The position numbers and the translations under genes are program-made. From Deinococcus aquaticus (lineage in GTDB: Bacteria; Deinococcota; Deinococci; Deinococcales; Deinococcaceae): a stretch of DNA of 64,000 nt. Each line of letters starts with the position of its first letter. Within the stretch, counting starts at the first letter, position 1. This document shows, one piece after another, positions 45,024 to 61,222 of the stretch. Below the pieces are notes generated by a model that worked only from the letters and a program-made list of their open reading frames with translations, had not been told where the DNA came from and made no database searches. The DNA lies in assembly GCF_028622095.1 (NCBI RefSeq), contig NZ_CP115165.1, positions 1,547,501 to 1,611,500 on the forward strand, written 5' to 3'.

Positions 45024-46615
45024 CCTTCCTGCTCGCCGCGATCATCGTCGCTATCACCCTGGGCGTTACCTTCTGGGCCAGCGGGCGCAACACCAGCGCC
45101 GGGGACTTCTACGTGGCCGGGGGCCGCATCAGCGCCACGCAGAACGGCATCGCCATCGCCGGGGATTACATGAGCGCCGCCAGCTTCCTGGGCATCACCG
45201 GCCTGATCGCCCTGAACGGCTACGACGGCTTCATGTACTCGGTCGGGTGGTTCATCGCGTACCTGACCGTGCTGTTCATCGTGGCCGAACCGCTGCGCAA
45301 CCTCGGCAAGTACACCCTGGCCGACATGCTGGTGTACCGCCTGAAAGACCCGCGCGTGCGCACCTACGCGGCCGTCAGCACCATCGTGATCAGCACTTTC
45401 TACATGATCGCGCAGGTCGTCGGGGCCGGCTCACTCATCAGCCTGCTCTCCAAGGGCGCCATCAGCGCGGACGTCGCCATTCCCCTCGTGGGCGTGCTGA
45501 TGATCATCTACGTCGTCGTGGGCGGCATGCTCGCCACCACCTGGGTGCAGATCATCAAGGCCCTGCTGCTGATGTTCGCCACCATCGTCATGACTGTGCT
45601 GATCCTCAACCGTTTCGGCTGGAGCTTCTCGAACCTCCTCGGGCAGGTCGAGGCGAAGAACGGTGCGGAATTCCTCGGCGCCGGCGTGAAGTACAAGAAC
45701 CCCATCGACCTGATCTCGCTGTGCCTCGCCCTCGTGCTCGGTACCGCAGGCCTCCCGCACATCCTGGTGCGCTTCTTCACGGTGCCCACCGCGCAGGACG
45801 CCCGCAAGAGCGTCGTGTGGGCCATGGTCCTGATCGGCGCGTTCTACGTCATGACCGCCTTCATGGGCAACGCCGCGAACGTCCTGCTCGGCAAGGACGC
45901 CATCGAGGCCGCCAACAAGGCTGGCAACATGGCCGCGCCCCTGCTGGCACAGGCGCTGTTCGGCGGTGAGGGCACCGTCGGCGGCGAGTTCGGACTGGCC
46001 TTCGTGACCGCCGTGGCCTTCGCCACCATCCTCGCGGTCGTCGCGGGCCTCACCATCAGCGCCAGCACCAGCTTCACGCACGACATCTACAACGGCGTCC
46101 TGAAAGGCGGACAGGCCAGCGAGAAGGATCAGTTCCGCGTGGCACGTCTGGCCACCGTCGCCGTCGGCATCGTAGCCATCATCCTGGGCCTGCTCGCCAA
46201 GACGCAGAACGTCGCATTCCTGGTCGCTCTGGCCTTCGCGCTGGCCGCCAGCGCCAACCTGCCGGTCATCCTGTTCACGCTGTTCTGGCGCAAGTTCAAC
46301 GCCACCGGCGCCATGTGGGGCATCGTGGGCGGCATCCTGTTCACGGTGCTGCTGATCGCCATCAGCCCGAACATTATGAAGATCGACCCGGACACCCTGA
46401 CGACCGGCCGCCACCTGATCCAGGCCAACGCCATCTTCCCGCTGGAGAACCCCGGCCTGATCAGCATCCCCATGGGCTTCCTGTTCGCGTACATCGGCAC
46501 CATGATCGGCGCCGGCCGCCGCAACGAAGCGCAGGACGAACGCGACTTCGAGGACATGCAGTTCCGCGCCTACACCGGCGCCGGCACCGACGGCACCGTC
46601 GCCGCGCACGACTGA
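45020..46615 (+). CDS. actP: Cation/acetate symporter
   Basis: A 531-aa, 13-helix sodium:solute symporter (SSS family). Signatures: [20 protein letters not shown] in helix 1, [34 protein letters not shown], and [20 protein letters not shown], the ActP-typical stretch. It imports acetate and short monocarboxylates with Na+ or H+. It is paired with DUF485 and lies 1.6 kb upstream of acs, so acetate uptake and activation are clustered. Confidence 0.95.
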   Translation: MTFLLAAIIVAITLGVTFWASGRNTSAGDFYVAGGRISATQNGIAIAGDYMSAASFLGITGLIALNGYDGFMYSVGWFIAYLTVLFIVAEPLRNLGKYTLADMLVYRLKDPRVRTYAAVSTIVISTFYMIAQVVGAGSLISLLSKGAISADVAIPLVGVLMIIYVVVGGMLATTWVQIIKALLLMFATIVMTVLILNRFGWSFSNLLGQVEAKNGAEFLGAGVKYKNPIDLISLCLALVLGTAGLPHILVRFFTVPTAQDARKSVVWAMVLIGAFYVMTAFMGNAANVLLGKDAIEAANKAGNMAAPLLAQALFGGEGTVGGEFGLAFVTAVAFATILAVVAGLTISASTSFTHDIYNGVLKGGQASEKDQFRVARLATVAVGIVAIILGLLAKTQNVAFLVALAFALAASANLPVILFTLFWRKFNATGAMWGIVGGILFTVLLIAISPNIMKIDPDTLTTGRHLIQANAIFPLENPGLISIPMGFLFAYIGTMIGAGRRNEAQDERDFEDMQFRAYTGAGTDGTVAAHD

Positions 46616-46628
46616 CACGGAGGTGGAA

Positions 46629-46666
46629 GAGGGGGCCCGGATGGCGAGTCGCGTCCGGGACCCCTC
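46629..46666 (+). terminator. Terminator after actP
   Basis: GAGGGGGCCCGGA pairs with TCCGGGACCCCTC (one mismatch), 12-base loop. Confidence 0.6.
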
Positions 46667-46722
46667 ATTGGCCTGTCGGATGCGCTGTTCTGCCGACGCG
46701 CCCGCTTGCGGCGTGTTCTAGC

Positions 46723-47934
46723 ATGACGCGCGTGACTGCCCTGACCCGCGCCGCCTCCACCTACCCGACCGGGTTCTGGGTGCTGTGGTGGGGCACGCTG
46801 CTCAACCGCCTGGGCGAGTTCGTGGTGCCGCTGCTGGGCTTCTACCTGACGGCGCAGGGGCACCTGAGCGTCACGCAGGTCAGCGTGATCCTGGCGATGC
46901 TGGGCCTGGGCCGCTTCGTGTCAGAGGGGCTCAGCGGGCCGCTGACCGACCGGCGCGGCCCGGCCTTCACCATGATCCTCGCTCTGAGCGGCGGGGCCGT
47001 CATGATCCTGGCCCTGTCGTTCGCGCGGGGGTTCTGGTGGACGGCAGCGGGTGTGCTGGGCTTCTCGCTGCTGTCGGCGCTGTACAAACCCGCCGCGAGC
47101 ACCGCCGTGGCGGAACTCACGCAGGGCGCGCAGCGGACCCGCGCGTACAACCTGCTGTACTGGGCGATCAACGTCGGGGCCGCCACTGCGCCCGTGCTGG
47201 GCGGCTGGCTGGCCGGGCGGTCCATGCGGCTGCTGTTCTGGCTGGACGCCGCCACCATGGCCGCGTTCGCGCTGCTGCTCGCGCTGCGCTACCCCCGCGT
47301 GCCCCGCACCGCAACCCTCGGTGCCCCGCGCACCCGCCGCCTGCTGCCCAGGGACGCGCTGCTGTGGCAGTTCTGCCTCGCGTCGCTGCTGTTCGGCCTG
47401 ACGTACCAGAGTTACAAGCTGCTGGCCGTGGTGTTCGCGCAGGAGGGGTTCAGTGCCGCGCAGTACGGACAGGTTCTCGCCGTGAACGGCGCGCTGGTCG
47501 TGCTACTGGGCCTGCCGCTGGGTCACCTGATCGCCCGCAGTGGTCACCCGCGCTGGCAGGCACTGGGTGCGGCGCTGCTGGGCGCAGGATTCCTGGGGCA
47601 CGCCTTGGCGCACACCCTGTGGGCGCACATGCTGGCCGTCGCCGTCTGGACGGTGGGGGAGATCATCGCGTACGGCATCAGCAAGACCATCATCAGCGAA
47701 CTGGGCCCCGCCGCACAGCGCGGCACGTACATCGGACTGGTGGGCAGCATGGCGGGCCTGGCCACCCTGATCGCCCCACTGCTGGGCGGCGCACTCCTGC
47801 AGACGCTGGGGGCGGGCGGGATGTGGACCGTGATTGCCGGTCTGGCGCTCATGGCCACCCTGCTGCTGCTGGCCCTGGAAGGCCGCGTGCGGGGCCGCCT
47901 GTCGCAGCGGCAGAAGGAAGAAGCCCTGGTGTGA
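46723..47934 (+). CDS. MFS transporter
   Basis: A 403-aa, 12-helix major facilitator: FWVLWWGTLLNRLGEFVVPL in helix 1, the loop motif GPLTDRRGP, SALYKPAASTAVAELTQGAQ and YNLLYWAINVGAATAPVLGG. The layout is close to MdtH/YfcJ-type exporters. The substrate is unknown. It lies between actP and acs in the same direction but behind a terminator, so it is probably an independent unit. Confidence 0.88.
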   Translation: MTRVTALTRAASTYPTGFWVLWWGTLLNRLGEFVVPLLGFYLTAQGHLSVTQVSVILAMLGLGRFVSEGLSGPLTDRRGPAFTMILALSGGAVMILALSFARGFWWTAAGVLGFSLLSALYKPAASTAVAELTQGAQRTRAYNLLYWAINVGAATAPVLGGWLAGRSMRLLFWLDAATMAAFALLLALRYPRVPRTATLGAPRTRRLLPRDALLWQFCLASLLFGLTYQSYKLLAVVFAQEGFSAAQYGQVLAVNGALVVLLGLPLGHLIARSGHPRWQALGAALLGAGFLGHALAHTLWAHMLAVAVWTVGEIIAYGISKTIISELGPAAQRGTYIGLVGSMAGLATLIAPLLGGALLQTLGAGGMWTVIAGLALMATLLLLALEGRVRGRLSQRQKEEALV

Positions 47935-48202
47935 CCCGCCCTGCTGCCCGTTTTCTCCAGGCCGGGCACGTCATCGGAGGACGGGCGCACCGGTCTGATC
48001 ACGCGTGCCAGCGGGTGGGCGATCAGGCTGGGCAGGCCCGGTGCGAACTTGAACCGGGTGCAGTACCGCCGCAGTACCCGTGCAGCTTTCCCATCCGGAA
48101 TCCCACCTCTGTGCGAGTATAGTGAACTCAACACACAACCAGCCCGACCCAGCGTCCGGGGCCACACCGACGGCCCCTGCCCCTTCCTCCGGAGGTTCCC
48201 GC
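47935..48202 (+). promoter_or_regulatory. acs upstream region
   Basis: About 270 bases without a gene. TATAGT at 48118-48123 is a good -10 box; no clear -35 is seen. GAACCGG at 48051 resembles half of the actP palindrome TGAACCCGGTTCA. Confidence 0.4.
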
Positions 48203-50188
<1,986 letters not shown>

Positions 50189-50297
50189 AGCAGGTCAGCG
50201 TCGCCATACCAGCAGCTGCGCGGCGTCCTGAACGGGAGAGTGTTGATCGGGGATGGAATGGGGGAGAACCTCCGCTCCATCCCCATACCTCAGCGGA

Positions 50298-50343
50298 GGC
50301 AGATGCCGGGTGTTCCCCAGCCATCTGCCTCCGACCATCTGCC
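50298..50343. repeat. GGCAGATG-type inverted repeat between acs and accC
   Basis: GGCAGATG (from 50298) can pair with either of two CATCTGCC copies (50322-50329, 50336-50343). It uses the same words as the nuoA-nuoB and 26540 spacers. It may double as terminator for the convergent genes. Confidence 0.55.
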
Positions 50344-50351
50344 AGCGGCTC

Positions 50352-51689
<1,338 letters not shown>

Positions 51690-51709
51690 GAACTTCGCTC
51701 CTTGCCGAT

Positions 51710-51785
51710 GGCAGAAGGCTCAAGGCCGGATGGCGAGAGCGCAGGCGGGGAGTGGCCTTCTGCCTTCTTCTATCGGCCTTCTGCC
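51710..51785. repeat. Inverted repeat in the accB-accC spacer
   Basis: GGCAGAAGGC (51710-51719) faces two copies of GCCTTCTGCC (51755-51764 and 51776-51785), so two alternative hairpins are possible between cotranscribed genes. The word GATGGCAGAAGGC also occurs at 16531. Confidence 0.6.
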
Positions 51786-51787
51786 TC

Positions 51788-52315
51788 TTATTCGATGATG
51801 AACAGCGTCTGGCCGTATTCGACGGGTTCGGCGTTTTTCACGAGGATCTCGCGCACCGTGCCGCCCATCTCGGCCTCGATCTCGTTCATGAGTTTCATCG
51901 CCTCGATGATGCACAGCACCTGTCCGGCGGCCACGGTATCCCCGACTTTCACGTAGGCGGGCGCGTCGGGGCTGCTGGACGCGTAGAAGGTACCCACGAT
52001 GGGTGCCTTGACCGGCGTGCCCTTGCTGGGCGCGGGGGCCGGGGCGCTCGCGGCGACTTCCGGGGCGGGCTGTGGCGCGGCGGGCGTTTCGGCCTGCGGC
52101 GCGTCGAAGGTGGGGGCCGGGGCGCTGGGCGCGGGGGCCGGCATGGGCGCGGCCTGCGTGGGGGCGGGGCCGGTGGGGGCGCTGAAGGCGGGGCCGCTCA
52201 TGGCCTGCGGGCCGCGCCGCAGGTCCAGGGCGAAGCTGCCGGTCTTCAGGCTGAATTCGCGTACGTCGGCGTGGCTCAGGGCATCGAGGATTTTCTTGAG
52301 GTCGTCTGGGTTCAT
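51788..52315 (-). CDS. accB: Biotin carboxyl carrier protein
   Basis: A 175-aa carrier: N-terminal helix [20 protein letters not shown], a Pro/Ala-rich linker (about residues 40-100), then the biotinyl domain with the acceptor lysine in [14 protein letters not shown]. It carries carboxy-biotin from AccC to the carboxyltransferase. The ATG is followed by the conventional MNPDDLKK start and preceded by AGGAGGGGCCC. It lies downstream of efp but behind that gene's terminator. Confidence 0.96.
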   Translation of the reverse strand: MNPDDLKKILDALSHADVREFSLKTGSFALDLRRGPQAMSGPAFSAPTGPAPTQAAPMPAPAPSAPAPTFDAPQAETPAAPQPAPEVAASAPAPAPSKGTPVKAPIVGTFYASSSPDAPAYVKVGDTVAAGQVLCIIEAMKLMNEIEAEMGGTVREILVKNAEPVEYGQTLFIIE

Positions 52316-52459
52316 GGGCCCCTCCTGGGTGGTGCTGTGGGTGATGGGTGCTGAAACAGAGTTGTCAGTCGCGCTGCCTCCCATCATGACGGGTGGTCCG
52401 CGCGGCGGGGTGTCACCGCCTGCCTAACGCTCGTTTGGCTGGACTGAGTCTAAAGCAAA

Positions 52460-52503
52460 GTGAAGTGCCGCCCACCGGATCACCGGAGTGGGCGGCACTT
52501 CAC
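52460..52503 (-). terminator. Terminator between efp and accB
   Basis: A perfect 16-bp stem (GTGAAGTGCCGCCCAC and complement), 12-base loop. On the minus strand TTTGCTTTAG follows, so it ends the efp transcript and separates it from accBC. Confidence 0.8.
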
Positions 52504-52513
52504 GCACGGACGA

Positions 52514-53071
<558 letters not shown>

Positions 53072-53170
53072 GTCATTCTCCTTTTACGCTCGCCAGGGCC
53101 GCCCTCACCGCCCGCCTGCGGGCCCGGGCCGACCGGCCAGGTGGTGGGACGCCTCGCGGCAACGCCCAAG

Positions 53171-53225
53171 AGTCTAGCAGACCCCCCCGCGGCCCTTCCA
53201 CCGGACCGGGCGCGTTTGCTATGCT
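53171..53225. promoter_or_regulatory. Divergent efp and rplY -10 boxes
   Basis: AGTCTA (53171-53176; TAGACT on the minus strand) fits the efp promoter, and TATGCT (53220-53225) the rplY promoter. Each leaves a leader of roughly 80-100 bases. Confidence 0.45.
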
Positions 53226-53309
53226 GTCACGGTTGCACGTCCGCCCCCGCCCCCGGACCCCCGGCGCGCGGCGAGAGCGAGGCGGCGAAGAACGCCAAGG
53301 AGAGAGCAC

Positions 53310-54002
53310 ATGGAACTGAACGCCAAACCCCGCAAGAGCCAGGAAAAACTGGCCGAAGGCATGATCCCCGCCATCGCCTACAACAAGGAGAACAACGTCT
53401 CCTTCGCCATCGACAAGAAGGCCTTCGACCGCGCCTTCCGCACCCAGAGCACCACCGGCCTGTTCGACATCACCGTCGAGGGCGGCGAGACCTTCCCCGC
53501 GCTGGTCAAGGCCGTGCAGATGGACAAGCGCAAGCGCGTGCCCATGCACGTCGACTTCTACATGGTCACCTACGGTGAGCCCGTCGAGGTCAGCGTGCCC
53601 GTGCACACCACCGGCAAGAGCCAGGGCGTCGTCATGGGCGGCCTGCTCGACATCGTCGTGCACAACCTGGCCATCGTGGCCCCCGGCCCCCGCCGCATCC
53701 CCCAGGAACTGGTGGTCGACGTGACCAAACTGGTCATCGGTGACCACGTCACCGCCGGTCAGATCGCCCTGCCCGAAGGCTGCAAGCTGGTCGGCGACGC
53801 CGATCAGGTCGTCATCAGCGTGCTGCCCCCCCGCCTCAGCGACGGCGAAGCCGCCGCCGAGCAGGAAGCGGCCCAGGTGGCCGGTCTGGTCGCCGCTGGC
53901 GAGATCACCGAGAGCGAAGCCGCCGCGGTCCTCGACGGCGAGGTCAGCCTCGACGAAGTCAAGGCCAGCAGCGAGAACGCCGAGAGCACCGAAGAAGCCT
54001 GA
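53310..54002 (+). CDS. rplY: 50S ribosomal protein L25 (CTC form)
   Basis: A 230-aa long-form L25: the 5S rRNA-binding domain (residues 1-95: MELNAKPRKSQEKLAEGMIP, VQMDKRKRVPMHVDFY), the TL5/CTC beta domain (EPVEVSVPVHTTGKSQGVVM, LVVDVTKLVIGDHV), and an acidic helical tail (AAEQEAAQVAGLVAAGEI). The third, GIXP-like segment reported for D. radiodurans CTC appears reduced to this acidic tail. AAGGAGAG precedes the ATG. Confidence 0.95.
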   Translation: MELNAKPRKSQEKLAEGMIPAIAYNKENNVSFAIDKKAFDRAFRTQSTTGLFDITVEGGETFPALVKAVQMDKRKRVPMHVDFYMVTYGEPVEVSVPVHTTGKSQGVVMGGLLDIVVHNLAIVAPGPRRIPQELVVDVTKLVIGDHVTAGQIALPEGCKLVGDADQVVISVLPPRLSDGEAAAEQEAAQVAGLVAAGEITESEAAAVLDGEVSLDEVKASSENAESTEEA

Positions 54003-54012
54003 GCTTCACCCG

Positions 54013-54050
54013 GCAGGCGGCCCCCTTCCACACGGGAGGGGGCCGCCTGC
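54013..54050 (+). terminator. Terminator of rplY
   Basis: GCAGGCGGCCCCCT and AGGGGGCCGCCTGC form a perfect 14-bp stem around ten bases. Confidence 0.75.
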
Positions 54051-54109
54051 TACCGTGATGGGCCGGGCGTCCCGCGTGGGTCAGGGTGGCCGCCGGTATA
54101 CTTGAGCTT

Positions 54110-55699
54110 ATGTCTGAAGGTTCTGCCCCCACCAACCGCCCCGAGGGTCTGCACGAGCAGACCGTCAGCCGCCTGAACAACCTGGACGCCCAGGTGGCCG
54201 CCGGCTTCGAAGCGCACCCCTACGCGTACGCCCGCACCCACCATGCCCGGGACGTGCTGGCCGCGCACCCCGCCGACGCGGTGGGCGAGGACGGCGAGGC
54301 GAAATGGGAGGCCGGGCAGGAATGGCCCGCCGAGGAGTACGCCCTGGCCGGGCGCGTGATCCAGATGCGTCACAAAGGCAAGGCGGCCTTCGCGGACCTC
54401 AGTGACGAGCACGGCAAGATCCAGCTGCACTTCTCCAAGCAGGAGACCGAGAACTTCGATCCGACCAAGAAGATCGACCTGGGCGACATCGTGGGTGTGC
54501 GCGGCTTCCCGTTCGTGACCCGCACCGGGCAGCTGACGCTGCGCGTGACGTCCTGGCAGCCGCTGGTCAAGAGTCTGCACCCGCTGCCCAGCAAGTTCCA
54601 CGGCCTGCAGGACGAGGAACTGCGTGCCCGCCGCCGCTACGTGGACCTGATGATCAACCCGGAAAGCCGTGAGGTGTACCGCACGCGCTCGCGGATGCTG
54701 CGCTTTATCCGCACCTTCCTGGACAGCCGCGATTTCATGGAAGTCGAGGGCCCCACATTGCAGGTGGTGCCCGGCGGCACCGAGGCCAAGCCGTTCAAGA
54801 CCTTCCACAACGCGCTGGGCCACGAGTTCAGCATGCGCATCAGCCTGGAGTTGTACCTCAAGCGCCTGCTGGTGGGCGGTTTCGAGCGGGTGTACGAGAT
54901 CGGCCGCAACTACCGCAACGAGGGCATCGACCGGACGCACAACCCAGAATTCACCATGCTGGAAGCGTACTTCGCGTACGGCGACTACAACGACATGATG
55001 GTGCTGGTGGAAACGCTGCTGCACGACCTGGTCGTGGAACTGCGGGGCGAGCCGAAACTGACCTACCAGGGCCGCGAACTGGACTTCTCGCTGCCGTTCA
55101 AGCGGCTGGATTTCGTGACGGCCCTGAAAGAGCAGGCCGGGCTGGACTTCGATCCGCTGGACCTCGTGAAACTGCGCGAGTGGAGCGACGTGCGCCACCC
55201 GGAGCACCGCAAGACCCCGGACTACAAGCTGCTGGACAAGCTGGGCGGCGAGTACGTGGAGCCTTTGCTGCAGGACCCGACCTTCCTGACGGACATGCCG
55301 CTGGCGATCAGTCCGCTGGTGAAGGTGCACCGCGACCGCGAGGGGCTGGCCGAGCGCGCCGATCTGTACGTGGCGGGTTTCGAACTGGCGCCCATCTATT
55401 CCGAGCTGAACGACGCGCTGGACCAGCGGGCGCGCTTCGAGGCGCAGACGGCCCGCCGGGACGCCGGGGACGACGAGGCGCACGAGCAGGACGAGGACTT
55501 CCTGCTGGCCCTGGAGTACGGCATGCCGCCCACCGCCGGGATGGGGATGGGCATGGACCGTCTGGCGATGCTGATGACCGACCGGGATTCCATCCGGGAC
55601 GTGCTGCTGTTCCCGTTGCTGCGGCCGGAAGGGACGGGCGGCAGTGAAGCCGGGACCGCCGAAGCCGGTGCCGCTGAAGGTGTTGCTGAAGAGGGCTGA
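54110..55699 (+). CDS. lysS: Lysyl-tRNA synthetase, class II
   Basis: Charges tRNA-Lys. 529 aa. N-terminal OB-fold anticodon domain ([20 protein letters not shown]); class II motif 2 [20 protein letters not shown]; motif 3 [15 protein letters not shown]. The C-terminus carries an extra Gly/Ala/Glu-rich tail ([17 protein letters not shown]), which is not part of the usual enzyme. TATACT at 54097-54102 lies seven bases before the ATG, so the mRNA is probably leaderless. Confidence 0.97.
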   Translation: MSEGSAPTNRPEGLHEQTVSRLNNLDAQVAAGFEAHPYAYARTHHARDVLAAHPADAVGEDGEAKWEAGQEWPAEEYALAGRVIQMRHKGKAAFADLSDEHGKIQLHFSKQETENFDPTKKIDLGDIVGVRGFPFVTRTGQLTLRVTSWQPLVKSLHPLPSKFHGLQDEELRARRRYVDLMINPESREVYRTRSRMLRFIRTFLDSRDFMEVEGPTLQVVPGGTEAKPFKTFHNALGHEFSMRISLELYLKRLLVGGFERVYEIGRNYRNEGIDRTHNPEFTMLEAYFAYGDYNDMMVLVETLLHDLVVELRGEPKLTYQGRELDFSLPFKRLDFVTALKEQAGLDFDPLDLVKLREWSDVRHPEHRKTPDYKLLDKLGGEYVEPLLQDPTFLTDMPLAISPLVKVHRDREGLAERADLYVAGFELAPIYSELNDALDQRARFEAQTARRDAGDDEAHEQDEDFLLALEYGMPPTAGMGMGMDRLAMLMTDRDSIRDVLLFPLLRPEGTGGSEAGTAEAGAAEGVAEEG

Positions 55700-56086
55700 C
55701 GCCCGGTCATACCAGCACAGGGGTCCACACCAGCACTGGGCCGGAGGGACGCACGCAGACGCAGGAGCACACCGCTTCTGCGTTTTCGCGTTGCTGCTGT
55801 TCTGTGCTGGGACCGTGCCGCTAGGCAGACGGGCGGGTGGATGAAGCCTGGATGTGTGTGGGAGGGGGTTTCGTCATACAGCCGCTCTTGTCTAGACGTG
55901 TGGAACCGGTTCTATTAATTTGTTCGTTTGACAAACAAAACAGGCAACGTGCAAGATGACCGTACACAAGCCCCATCAACCCCGGCCCGGTGAGCCCGTA
56001 ACAGACGGAACCCACCCGGTCCCGCTCCTGCCATTCACGCCGGCCGCAGACCCGGCCCGCCGCCTGTTCCACCGAGGTTCCCCCGC
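55700..56086 (+). promoter_or_regulatory. ROK-operon control region
   Basis: Nearly 390 bases without a gene. -35 TTGACA (55928-55933) and -10 CAAGAT (55952-55957, 18-base spacer) form the likely promoter. It overlaps TTTGTTCG-TTTGA-CAAACAAA (55919-55939), a near-perfect inverted repeat of the ROK/XylR operator type. The palindrome GAACCGGTTC (55903-55912) lies just upstream, and TGTCTAGACG a little further. Confidence 0.6.
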
Positions 56087-57484
56087 ATGATCCGCACCGA
56101 ACACCCCACCCCGGACACCCTGGACCTCGCGGCCATCCGCGCGCGGCACACGCTGCTGCTGCTGGACCTGCTGTGGGACGGGGACCTGGCACGGGTGGAC
56201 ATCTCGCGGGAACTGGGTCTGTCCCGCAGCGCCATCAGCTCCATCGTCACGGAACTGATCAGCGTCGGACTGGTGCAGGAAGTCGGCACGCGCGGCAGCG
56301 GCGGCGTCGGACGGCGCGCCACGCTGCTGAACCTCAACACCCGCGCCGCCGCCCTGCTCGCCATCGACCTGGGCGCCAGTCACGCCCGCGTGGACGTGCT
56401 GGACCTGCACTGCCAGTCGCTGGCCAGCCTGACCGTCCCGCACGACATCGTCAGCGGCCCCCAGGCCACCTACGACCTGCTGACCGACCTGAGCGCCCAG
56501 GTCATGCAGGCGGCCGACATCAGCGCCGACCAGATCGCGCTCGTCGGGATCGGCGTGCCCGGCCCGGTCGACCACGACACCGGCCGCGTCGTCCTGCCCC
56601 CCAACATGCCCGGCTGGGACGGCGAGGACATCCGCGAGGCCCTGCAGCGCCGCCTGAACCTCGAAGTCCTGGTCGACAACGACGCCAACCTGGGCGCACT
56701 CGCCGAGGCCCGCTTCGGCGCGCACCGGGGCACGCAGGACCTGATCTACGTGAAGGCCGCCACCGGCATCGGTGCGGGCGTTCTGCTGGGCGGCCGCCTG
56801 CACCGCGGCATGCGCGGCGGCGCCGGCGAGATCGGGCACATCAGCATCAACGAGCAGGGCCCGGTCGGCCGCAGCGGCAACCCCGGCAGCCTCGAAAGCT
56901 ACGCCGCCGCGCAGGTCCTCGTCACGCTGGCCCGCAGCCTGCGCGCCGCCGGGGCCCCCACCACGCTGCCCAACCCCATCAGCCTGAACGACCTGCTGAA
57001 CCACGCGAACACCGACCCGCTGGCCCGCGCCGTGTGGGAAGAAGCCGGGCATCACCTGGGCGTGGCGATCAGCACCACCATGAACCTGTTCAACCCGGAA
57101 GCCGTGATCATCGGCGGCCGCCTCGCGCAGGCCGGAGACGTACTGCTGGCCGCCATCCGCGCCAGCGCCCACAGCCGCACCATGCGCATCAACGTGGACC
57201 GCACCCGCATCGAACTCGGCACGCTCGGCGTGCACGCCGGGGTGCTGGGCGCCGGGGCCATGATGCTCGACTCGCTGTTCACGCCGCGCGGACTGCCGCA
57301 CCTGTACGCCATCTCACGCCTGGCGCAGGGGGAAAGCAGCGCCGGGCGCGATCCGGCCAGCCGGGCCCCACCGGCCGGACCGTCCCCACCCCGGCCGGCT
57401 GAGACTCACCCGGCACCACTCCCGGCAGCACAGACTTCGCCCAACCGCACAACCCGCACCGTTTCGCACGGAGGAACACCATGA
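56087..57484 (+). CDS. ROK-family (NagC/XylR-like) transcriptional regulator
   Basis: A 465-aa repressor: N-terminal winged helix ([36 protein letters not shown]), then a sugar-kinase-like ROK domain with [48 protein letters not shown] and the [12 protein letters not shown] segment. The zinc-binding C-x-C-G-x-x-G-C motif of active ROK kinases is missing, as is common in repressors. The last 70 residues are a Pro/Ala-rich tail. The stop overlaps the ATG of the binding-protein gene, so regulator and transporter share one operon. Confidence 0.92.
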   Translation: MIRTEHPTPDTLDLAAIRARHTLLLLDLLWDGDLARVDISRELGLSRSAISSIVTELISVGLVQEVGTRGSGGVGRRATLLNLNTRAAALLAIDLGASHARVDVLDLHCQSLASLTVPHDIVSGPQATYDLLTDLSAQVMQAADISADQIALVGIGVPGPVDHDTGRVVLPPNMPGWDGEDIREALQRRLNLEVLVDNDANLGALAEARFGAHRGTQDLIYVKAATGIGAGVLLGGRLHRGMRGGAGEIGHISINEQGPVGRSGNPGSLESYAAAQVLVTLARSLRAAGAPTTLPNPISLNDLLNHANTDPLARAVWEEAGHHLGVAISTTMNLFNPEAVIIGGRLAQAGDVLLAAIRASAHSRTMRINVDRTRIELGTLGVHAGVLGAGAMMLDSLFTPRGLPHLYAISRLAQGESSAGRDPASRAPPAGPSPPRPAETHPAPLPAAQTSPNRTTRTVSHGGTP

Positions 57485-58716
57485 AAAAAGCACTCCTGAT
57501 CGCCGCCGCCCTCGCCGTCACCACCAGCGCCTCTGCCGCTGGCAAGCTGGAAATCTTCTCCTGGTGGTCCGGCGATGAAGGCCCCGCCCTCGAAGCCCTG
57601 ATCAAGATCTACAAGGCCAAGTACCCCTCGGTCACCGTGGACAACGCCACCGTCTCCGGCGGGGCCGGCACCAACGCCAAGGCCGTCCTGAAAACCCGCA
57701 TGCTGGGCGGCACGCCCCCCGACAGCTTCCAGGCGCACGCCGGCCAGGAACTCATCGGCACCTGGGTCGTCGCCAACCGCATGGAAGACCTGAGCAGCCT
57801 GTTCAAGAGCGAAGGCTTCGACAAGGTCTTCCCCAAGGACCTGATCAAGCTGATCAGCACGAACGGCAAGATCTGGAGCGTGCCCGTCAACGTGCACCGC
57901 AGCAACGTCATGTGGTACAACCCCGCCAAACTGAAGGCCTGGGGCGTCACCGTGCCCAAGACCTGGCCCGAATTCATCAAGACCTGCAGCACCCTGAAAG
58001 CCAAGGGCGTGGCCGCGCCGCTGGTCGTCGGTGAGAACTGGACCCAGCAACACCTCTGGGAGAGCGTCATGATCGGCACGCTCGGCGCGCAGGGCTGGGA
58101 GAACCTCTGGTCCGGCAAGATGAAGTTCACGGACCCCAAGGTCGTGGGAGCCTTCACCACCTTCGGCAAGGTCATGGACTGCGCCAACAAGGACGCCTCG
58201 GGCCTCAGCTGGCAGCAGGCCAGTGACCGCATCATCGACGGCACCAGCGCCTTCAACGTCATGGGCGACTGGGCGGCCGGGTACTTCACGACCACCAAGA
58301 AACTCGCCCCGAACACCGGCTTCGGCTGGGCCGCCGCCCCCGGCACCACCAAGACCTTCGTGATGCTGGCCGACTCCTTCGGTCTGCCCAAGGGCGCCAA
58401 GGACCGCGCCGAGGCCGTCAACTGGCTGAAAGTCCTGGGCAGCAAGGCCGGCCAGGACGCCTTCAACCCCCTGAAAGGCTCGATCGCCGCGCGCACCGAC
58501 AGCGACCTGAGCAAGTACAACACCTACAGCAAGAGCGCCGCCGCCGACTGGAAGAGCAACAAGATCGTCGGTAGCCTCGTGCACGGGGCCGTCGCGCCCG
58601 AAAGCTTCACCAGCGCCTTCGGGGCCGTGATCGACCAGTTCGTCGCCAGCAAGAACAGCGCCGGGGCCGCCGCCGCCGCGCAGCAGCTGGCCGTCCGCGC
58701 CGGCATCAGCAAGTAA
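57481..58716 (+). CDS. Sugar ABC transporter substrate-binding protein
   Basis: A 411-aa periplasmic binding protein (cluster B): signal peptide [20 protein letters not shown], then [72 protein letters not shown] and a C-terminal [13 protein letters not shown]. The pattern is that of the glucose/mannose-binding proteins of Thermus and Pseudomonas GtsA, so glucose or a related hexose is a reasonable ligand. There is no lipobox cysteine. An ATGA overlap couples it to the ROK gene; permeases follow after a 312-base spacer. Confidence 0.93.
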   Translation: MKKALLIAAALAVTTSASAAGKLEIFSWWSGDEGPALEALIKIYKAKYPSVTVDNATVSGGAGTNAKAVLKTRMLGGTPPDSFQAHAGQELIGTWVVANRMEDLSSLFKSEGFDKVFPKDLIKLISTNGKIWSVPVNVHRSNVMWYNPAKLKAWGVTVPKTWPEFIKTCSTLKAKGVAAPLVVGENWTQQHLWESVMIGTLGAQGWENLWSGKMKFTDPKVVGAFTTFGKVMDCANKDASGLSWQQASDRIIDGTSAFNVMGDWAAGYFTTTKKLAPNTGFGWAAAPGTTKTFVMLADSFGLPKGAKDRAEAVNWLKVLGSKAGQDAFNPLKGSIAARTDSDLSKYNTYSKSAAADWKSNKIVGSLVHGAVAPESFTSAFGAVIDQFVASKNSAGAAAAAQQLAVRAGISK

Positions 58717-59028
58717 CCCGCCCGCCTGGGCCCCCACCGTGGGGCCCGGGCCGGATGCGGATCACGCTTCCCCAGCTGTCCGGTTGTGGGTTGTGGGTTT
58801 CAGGTCACGCGGGAACACTCCCGCCCCCTGAGCCCGCAGCCCACACCCCTTGATACGTGCTGGCCCTGCCGGCCGTGGGGCCGTTCCTGAAACGGAAGCG
58901 CTTCAACACAGCGCGCGTCCGATCACGTGTCACGATCAACCTGTCATCAGCGGTCAGGACGCCCCGCCCCACCACGTTCACTGGCAGGCACGGCCAGCAG
59001 CCAGACCCGCCAGAAAGGAGGCCCGATT
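58717..59028 (+). promoter_or_regulatory. Spacer between binding protein and permeases
   Basis: The 312 bases hold no convincing gene. CTGGGCCCC...GGGGCCCGG (58726-58749) is a GC hairpin that could reduce readthrough, as is usual after binding-protein genes. GAAGCGCTTC (58895-58904), within TGAAACGGAAGCGCTTCA, is a LacI-type palindrome and hints at a second regulator or promoter. AAGGAGG lies before the permease TTG. Confidence 0.5.
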
Positions 59029-60149
<1,121 letters not shown>

Positions 60150-60153
<4 letters not shown>

Positions 60154-61016
60154 CCAGCGCCCCCGCCAAGGCCGTCTCGGCCCCCACCACCCCCCGCAAA
60201 CCCATCCAGCCCGGCCGGATTGTCATGTACGCCCTGCTGGTCGTGGCCGCCCTGTTCTTCCTGGTGCCGGTGTACCTGCTGTTCGCCACCGCCCTGAAAA
60301 GCCCGGACGCCATCAACCTCGCCACCACCTGGCACTGGCCGGCCGCGCTGAACTGGGCCAGTTTCAGTGAGGCGTGGGGCAAGATCGGCGGGAACATGCT
60401 CAACAGCCTGTTCCTGGCCGTGGTCGCCACGCTGCTGAGCGCCATGCTGGGTAGCCTGAACGGGTACGCCCTGAGCAAGTGGAAGTTCCGTGGGGCGAAC
60501 ACCCTGTTCGCGCTGATGCTGTTCGGGATGTTCATTCCGTACCAGGCGGTGCTGATTCCGCTGTTCCAGTTCATCAAGTCCATCGGCCTGTACGGCAGCA
60601 TCTGGGGCCTGATCCTGGCGCACGTGGTGTACGGCATTCCGATCACCACGCTGATCTTCCGGAACTTCTACGCCGACGTGCCCGACGCGCTCGTCGAGGC
60701 CGCCACCATCGACGGCGCGGGCTTCTGGAGCATCTACCGCCTCGTGATCTTCCCGATCAGCATTCCGGGTTTCGTGGTCGTGATCATCTGGCAGTTCACG
60801 CAGGTCTGGAACGAATTCCTGTTTGCGGCCACCCTGACCAACACGACCTCTCAGCCCGTCACGTACGCCCTGTCGCAACTGGCAGGCGGCCAGGCGGTCA
60901 GCTGGAACCTGCCGATGGCCGGCGCGATCCTGGCGGCGCTGCCCACCCTGCTGGTGTACATCCTGCTGGGCCGGTACTTCGTGCGCGGCCTGCTGGCCGG
61001 GTCCGTCAAGGGCTGA
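60150..61016 (+). CDS. Sugar ABC transporter permease (MalG-like)
   Basis: A 288-aa, six-helix permease: [20 protein letters not shown], then [20 protein letters not shown], the EAA loop [20 protein letters not shown] and a C-terminal [15 protein letters not shown] typical of the family. Coupled to the MalF-like gene by a four-base overlap. A strong terminator follows, so no ATPase gene belongs to this operon. Confidence 0.94.
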
Positions 61017-61047
61017 AGCCCGCCGCACCCCTGCGGTTGTAACCAAC

Positions 61048-61076
61048 GCGCCCCGGACAGTCAACGTCCGGGGCGC
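61048..61076 (+). terminator. Terminator of the sugar ABC operon
   Basis: GCGCCCCGGAC and GTCCGGGGCGC form a perfect 11-bp stem with a seven-base loop, followed by CGTTCTG. Confidence 0.78.
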
Positions 61077-61222
61077 CGTTCTGGCATACCGGTCAGGTGC
61101 ACCGGTCATCCGGATTCGGGCGTTCCCGCCGGGCAGAACGGGTGGCACACGAGTGGGGGTCGGCCGTGTGAACGTCTTCCCTGACAGGCCGGGCGGCGGC
61201 GGGGTACACTGCAAGGCACTTC